Origin: an uncultured Veillonella sp.
GTDB lineage: Bacteria; Bacillota; Negativicutes; Veillonellales; Veillonellaceae
NCBI RefSeq assembly: GCF_905209685.1
Contig: NZ_CAJLUB010000011.1
Coordinates: forward strand, 1-29,941
Reading direction: 5' to 3'
DNA length: 29,941 bases
The position numbers and the translations under genes are program-made. Shown one piece after another: positions 27,016 to 29,941 of this stretch; position 1 is the first letter of the stretch, and every line of letters begins with the position of its first letter. Under the pieces are notes generated by a model. That model saw nothing but the letters and a program-made list of their open reading frames with translations. It ran no database searches and was not told the DNA's origin.

Positions 27016-27668
27016 TTAATGCTATATTTCCTTTCAAGGTAACCAACTAATTGTGAAATTGTTACTGTCATAATAAGGTAAATAACAGCAACTGTACCCC
27101 AGATTTCAAAGGATGCATACGTTTTAGCAATGATTAATTGACCACGACGTGTCAATTCTTCGAAACCAATTACAGAAACCAATGAGGAGTCTTTCAACAT
27201 AGCAATAAATTCATTACCCAATGGTGGGATAATTGCTTTGAAAGCTTGAGGCATGATGATATAACGCATAGTTTGACCCCAAGTTAAACCAAGAGATCGA
27301 CCTGCTTCCATTTGACCTTTATCGATAGACTGGATACCAGCACGGAAGATCTCAGACACATATGCACCAGAGTTAATACTACATGCGGTAACAGCTGCAA
27401 TAAATGGATCAATACGTTGTCCTGTAATCATTGGCAAAGCAAAATAAATCAAGAAGATTTGTACCAATAACGGTGTACCACGAATGATATCTACATAACA
27501 TTTTGCTAATAATCTAACTACAGTAAATTTAGATAAATTTGCTAAGGCTACTAATAAACCGATAAAGAAACCACAGCCAACAGACATAGCTGTAATTTCT
27601 ACGGTTACAAGTGCACCTTGTAATAAGAGCGGTAAATTATCCGCAATTAACCCCCAATTAAAACTCAT
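27012..27668 (-). CDS. glnP: Polar amino-acid ABC transporter permease, GlnP type
   Basis: 218 residues of the HisMQ permease family. About five membrane segments are visible, starting [24 protein letters not shown]. The EAA-type coupling loop is [22 protein letters not shown], near 141-162. Only one permease gene is present, so it probably works as a homodimer. It lies 11 bp after glnH. Confidence 0.92.
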   Translation of the reverse strand: MSFNWGLIADNLPLLLQGALVTVEITAMSVGCGFFIGLLVALANLSKFTVVRLLAKCYVDIIRGTPLLVQIFLIYFALPMITGQRIDPFIAAVTACSINSGAYVSEIFRAGIQSIDKGQMEAGRSLGLTWGQTMRYIIMPQAFKAIIPPLGNEFIAMLKDSSLVSVIGFEELTRRGQLIIAKTYASFEIWGTVAVIYLIMTVTISQLVGYLERKYSIK

Positions 27669-27679
27669 GATCTCTCCTA

Positions 27680-28486
27680 TTATTTAAATTCTACCACTAC
27701 TGGCATATCAGCAGGTGCATCTACATTAAACCATTTTTTATATAATGTATTAAATTCACCATCAGCCTTCATATCTGCAATTGCTTTATTGATTTGTTCT
27801 TGTAAATCTTTATTATCTTTATTAATTGCTAAGCCCAAATATTCTTTTGTATTTGGATATGCCATAAATTTAATATGTTGATCTGGATGTTTAGTACTGT
27901 AATATTGAGCCACTGGCAAATCAATAACAGTTGCATCAGCACCACCATTTTGTAATTCTAACAAAGCTTCATTACTATGGTCAAACTCTTTTACAGTAGT
28001 ACCTTCGATTTTATGGGCTAAATCTGCACCAGTAGTACCTAGTTGAGCAGCAATTTTCTTGCCTTTAAGATCGTCAAGAGATGTGATATTTGCGCCATCT
28101 TTATATACTACAGCAAGGGCATTTTCATAATATGGAGAAGAGAATAATACCTTTTCACTTCTAGCTTTGGTAATCGTCATACCAGATGCAGCTACATCAA
28201 TATCATGTGTATTTAAAGCTGGAATCAAAGCATCAAAAGCAACATTCTTAAGCTCTACATCTTTATTGATACGTTTACCAATGGCACGAATTAAATCAAT
28301 ATCAAAGCCTGTGTAGTCTTGAGTTTTTTCATCTTTAAATTCAAATGGTACAAATGTGGCATTAGTACCAACAATGAGTTTATTAGAAGTTGTTTGTGTA
28401 GAAGATCCACAACCGCCAATTACAGTACCGGCCATTACTAACATACAACCACCAATGATTAATTTTTTTAACTTGCTATTTAACAT
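27680..28486 (-). CDS. glnH: Polar amino-acid ABC transporter substrate-binding lipoprotein
   Basis: 268 residues. A lipoprotein signal (basic start, hydrophobic LIIGGCMLVMAGTVIGG, lipobox ending IGG-Cys26) precedes a family 3 solute-binding domain with FVPFEFKD, YTGFDIDLIRAIG, FDALIPAL and SGMTITKARSEKVLFSSPY. The GMTIT-x-x-R segment is typical of amino-acid binders that hold the alpha-carboxylate through Arg. It captures substrate outside the cytoplasmic membrane for glnP-glnQ. As first gene of the operon it has a strong promoter at 28529-28556. Ligand identity (glutamine, cystine or other) is open. Confidence 0.92.
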   Translation of the reverse strand: MLNSKLKKLIIGGCMLVMAGTVIGGCGSSTQTTSNKLIVGTNATFVPFEFKDEKTQDYTGFDIDLIRAIGKRINKDVELKNVAFDALIPALNTHDIDVAASGMTITKARSEKVLFSSPYYENALAVVYKDGANITSLDDLKGKKIAAQLGTTGADLAHKIEGTTVKEFDHSNEALLELQNGGADATVIDLPVAQYYSTKHPDQHIKFMAYPNTKEYLGLAINKDNKDLQEQINKAIADMKADGEFNTLYKKWFNVDAPADMPVVVEFK

Positions 28487-28528
28487 CGAATCATCCTCAT
28501 TTACTAAACTAACTATTTTTATTCCACT

Positions 28529-28556
28529 AGTATACCACTTAGTATAATTATGTCAA
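28529..28556 (-). promoter_or_regulatory. Promoter of the glnHPQ operon
   Basis: Minus strand consensus TTGACA (28556 to 28551), a 16-bp spacer and TATACT (28534 to 28529) preceded by TGG, an extended -10 feature. The leader to ATG 28486 is about 36 nt with GAGGATG as ribosome binding site. Confidence 0.88.
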
Positions 28557-28609
28557 CAATTTTGTATAGAATCATCCTGAATATCAATTAATCACTATAT
28601 TTATATTTT

Positions 28610-28705
28610 ATTTTTATACACTGATTGTATATTTATAACAACAATGTATAAAAACTTTCCCATAAGAATCGGTATTTTCACCATTTTTAAATATACAAAT
28701 GTATA
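28610..28705. repeat. Cluster of TATACA/TGTATA palindromes upstream of glnH
   Basis: A 14-bp palindrome tatacaaatgtata lies at 28692-28705, atacactgattgtat at 28616-28630, and a half site aatgtata at 28643-28650. They sit 55-150 bp upstream of the glnH -35 box and beside the terminator of the structured RNA. The spacing and symmetry resemble operator sites, but AT-rich DNA yields such patterns easily. Confidence 0.35.
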
Positions 28706-28710
28706 AAAAG

Positions 28711-28740
28711 AAAAAAGCACATGAGAAAAGCCTCATGTGC
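28711..28740 (-). terminator. Terminator of the structured RNA
   Basis: Perfect 9-bp stem (gcacatgag at 28717-28725, ctcatgtgc at 28732-28740), 6-nt loop, then six T residues on the minus strand and four more after one base. Confidence 0.93.
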
Positions 28741-28942
28741 CCGCATACGGCTGACCTGGTCTTTGCCCCCACACTCGCCTGCTGGAGGGTTCGCTCATAA
28801 GTCCGAGACTCCCCACTACTACCCCTCTCGGTTTTACCGGCAGGACTTACACCTAAGCCGCACCATGCTCACAACCCCTTGGGTTGCTTATGTGGATCGT
28901 TTCGCCTGCGACTGGCATCGACTTTCAACCACAGACCCGTAT
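28711..28942 (-). ncRNA. Stand-alone structured RNA of about 232 nt, family not identified
   Basis: This GC-rich block stands in very AT-rich DNA and has a consensus promoter and an intrinsic terminator on the minus strand. The predicted 5' end ATACGG (28942-28937) pairs with CCGTAT (28743-28748), just before the terminator, closing the molecule. Other helices include GGTCT/AGACC, TGTGG/CCACA around a GCC/GGC hairpin, CAACCC/GGGTTG, CCTGC/GCAGG, GAGGG/CCCTC and alternative CCGAGA/TCTCGG and TAAGTCC/GGACTTA pairings. No ORF explains it. It lacks the SRP GGAAG-type apical loop motif, the RNase P and tmRNA signatures. It lies upstream, in the same direction, of glnHPQ, the cold-shock gene and hpf (raiA), so the raiA-type RNA of Firmicutes is one candidate; 6S RNA is another. 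Confidence 0.8.
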
Positions 28943-28948
28943 AGACGT

Positions 28949-28977
28949 ATTATAAAGAATAACAGTATACATGTCTA
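28949..28977 (-). promoter_or_regulatory. Promoter of the structured RNA
   Basis: Minus strand TAGACA (28977 to 28972), a 17-bp spacer and a perfect TATAAT (28954 to 28949). The start predicted near 28942 coincides with the first base of the closing stem. Confidence 0.85.
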
Positions 28978-29262
28978 GATTTATAATTATATATACATTC
29001 TTAAAATTAATAAGACGTACCTATTAAATTATATTTCCGAACATAGCATCGTTCAGTTCTCATTGAAATGAGAATAAATTTTGCAACCCCTTTTTTGGTA
29101 TGTATAGAAAATTGTCATAGAAAACCTAAAATATTCTTCATATTATTTTAATATTTATAAAATTAGTTTTTCTAGGTACTATATTTAGTACATTCCTAAA
29201 ATGTCAATTATTTTTAGTATGCCAAATATGAATACAACATGTATAATAGAACATACGTATCA

Positions 29263-29291
29263 TACACAAAATATTATTTATGGTGTATAAT
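29263..29291 (+). promoter_or_regulatory. Possible promoter of the HD-GYP gene
   Basis: TACACA (29263-29268), a 17-bp spacer and a perfect TATAAT (29286-29291). The -35 is weak. The leader would be about 95 nt. Confidence 0.4.
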
Positions 29292-29321
29292 TTGTATACT
29301 ATTAAATAAGAACGGCCTAAA

Positions 29322-29369
29322 GTTGTACGATATGAACATAAGTACGAGGGGTTGTACCATATGTTCTAC
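29322..29369 (+). promoter_or_regulatory. Repeat and hairpin in the HD-GYP leader
   Basis: gttgtacgatatg (29322-29334) and gttgtaccatatg (29351-29363) form a direct repeat with one mismatch. The gaacata and tatgttc segments between and after them can pair around a gtac/gtac inner stem. It precedes the AAAGGGG ribosome binding site at 29379-29385. It does not match the c-di-GMP riboswitch consensus that I know. Confidence 0.4.
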
Positions 29370-29391
29370 ATGTTAGTTAAAGGGGTTTATT

Positions 29392-29941
29392 ATGTTTATG
29401 TTATCATTAATGCAACCATCTGGGTTGTACGAACTGGAGAAGGACAGTTTAGAAGCCATTAGCGCTCAGCTTTTGCAGATGATACAAATGAAAAGCTATC
29501 ATCTGTACACTCATTCTATCCAAGTTTCAAACTATGCAGTTAGTATTGCTGCTAAAATGGGTTTACCGTTAAATGAAATTGAACAAATTCGCCATGCAGC
29601 ATTACTTCATGACGTAGGACTATTAATGGTACCTAATGCATTAATCCAAAAATCTCCATATCTTAATAAACAAGAAATGTCCAAGTATAAGCAACATGCT
29701 GCAAGTGGTGCGAATATGATCGAAAACTACCCTTGCTGCCAACAAATCTTGCCTTATATTCGTTACCACCATGAAAAATGGGATGGCTCTGGTTACCCTA
29801 AACATTTGCGTGGTGCTAACATCCCATTAGGAGCTAGAATCATTGCTGTTGCAGATTATTATGATACAACAGTTAATCCTTCTACAGAATTTTGGGCAAA
29901 AACAAAAGCTAAAGCAAAAGAAGAACTCTTTAGTGCATCCG
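29392..29941 (+). CDS. HD-GYP domain protein, 3' end beyond the window
   Basis: 183 codons are present and the frame is still open at the window edge. The start ATG 29392 follows AAAGGGG; a second in-frame ATG lies two codons later. HD-superfamily residues are H41, H73-D74 (LLHDVG), H102, H126-H127 and D155, and the family motif HHEKWDGSGYP spans 126-136. HD-GYP enzymes degrade cyclic di-GMP or related cyclic dinucleotides. The lysine normally following HDxG is Leu77, and the domain starts almost at the N terminus, with no receiver or sensor domain in front. Further domains could follow beyond the edge. It is the only plus-strand gene. Confidence 0.88.
   Translation, partial: MFMLSLMQPSGLYELEKDSLEAISAQLLQMIQMKSYHLYTHSIQVSNYAVSIAAKMGLPLNEIEQIRHAALLHDVGLLMVPNALIQKSPYLNKQEMSKYKQHAASGANMIENYPCCQQILPYIRYHHEKWDGSGYPKHLRGANIPLGARIIAVADYYDTTVNPSTEFWAKTKAKAKEELFSAS

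Larger units (their letters stand above)
28978..29391. other. Divergent intergenic region between the structured RNA and the HD-GYP gene
   Basis: About 410 bp of AT-rich DNA separating the minus-strand RNA from the plus-strand HD-GYP gene. It holds the second copy of atatttccgaaca (29031-29043), a small hairpin ttctcat/atgagaa (29057-29074), a gtact/agtac hairpin (29176-29191), an atacaacatgtat palindrome (29232-29244) and the HD-GYP leader. No gene was recognised. Confidence 0.6.

Noticed and set aside
28740..28750. AGCCGTATGCGG on the minus strand resembles the 5' half of a group II intron domain V
   Set aside because: The pairing second half (ACGTACGGTT-like) is missing, there is no reverse transcriptase, and the segment pairs with the RNA 5' end instead.
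28755..28765. GACCAGGTCAG on the minus strand resembles the start of the SRP RNA domain IV
   Set aside because: The following GGAAGGAAGCAGC-type apical loop that defines SRP RNA is absent.
28711..28978. Plus-strand 85-codon frame inside the structured RNA
   Set aside because: It starts within the terminator hairpin, has no ribosome binding site, and the product is a Ser/His/Arg/Pro-rich sequence with no fold. The minus-strand RNA signals explain the region.
29000..29075. Minus-strand 18-codon frame after an AAAAGGGG near 29095
   Set aside because: Spacing to the ATG is far too long and the peptide is too short to support.
29300..29391. Possible c-di-GMP riboswitch before the HD-GYP gene
   Set aside because: Only a short CGGCCTAAAG stretch recalls the consensus; the CACGCACAGGGCAAACC part and the tetraloop-receptor layout are not there.
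1..29941. CRISPR arrays, insertion sequences, prophage or defence genes
   Set aside because: No regularly spaced repeats, transposase, integrase or phage-like proteins were seen; the gene content is core chromosomal.

Overview
The window reads as a chromosomal segment of a low-GC, diderm Firmicute of the Negativicutes, most likely Veillonella or a close relative. This is inferred from protein character and gene order, without a database search. The obg-yhbY-proB-proA-nadD-yqeK-LCP-rsfS order and the ftsE-ftsX-M23-ctpA block are Firmicute-like. No phage, transposon, IS element or CRISPR array was seen.

Almost everything lies on the minus strand, so transcription runs from high to low coordinates. 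Region A (about 28980 to 24590) starts with a stand-alone structured RNA (28711-28942) that has its own promoter and terminator. It continues with a polar amino-acid ABC transporter (glnH-glnP-glnQ), a cold-shock protein, the long ribosome hibernation factor (hpf) and secA. Each unit is separated by clear hairpin terminators. Region B (about 22030 to 105) is a dense run of genes with gaps mostly under 20 bp: prfB (made by a +1 frameshift), a DUF2993 lipid-binding protein, a DUF5693 membrane protein, csaB, a split transketolase, ftsE, ftsX, an M23 hydrolase, a ctpA-type protease, obg, yhbY, proB, proA, an unlisted small membrane protein, nadD, yqeK, an LCP protein, rsfS, cvfB, trkA, trkH and a metallo-beta-lactamase-fold hydrolase. 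It ends at a tRNA-Asp with its own consensus promoter. Region C (29392 to the end) is the only plus-strand gene, a truncated HD-GYP protein.

Functionally the window is dominated by ribosome assembly, hibernation and termination (obg, yhbY, rsfS, hpf, prfB), envelope growth and division (ftsEX, M23, ctpA, csaB, LCP, secA), proline and NAD synthesis, and potassium uptake (trkA/trkH).

The best leads for something unusual are: the prfB frameshift site, which uses UAA instead of the usual UGA; the approximately 232-nt structured RNA, which I cannot assign to a family; a 49-residue membrane ORF translationally fitted between proA and nadD; and a hairpin after hpf whose loop carries a 16S anti-Shine-Dalgarno-like decamer. 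I did not find convincing evidence of a wholly new multi-gene system.
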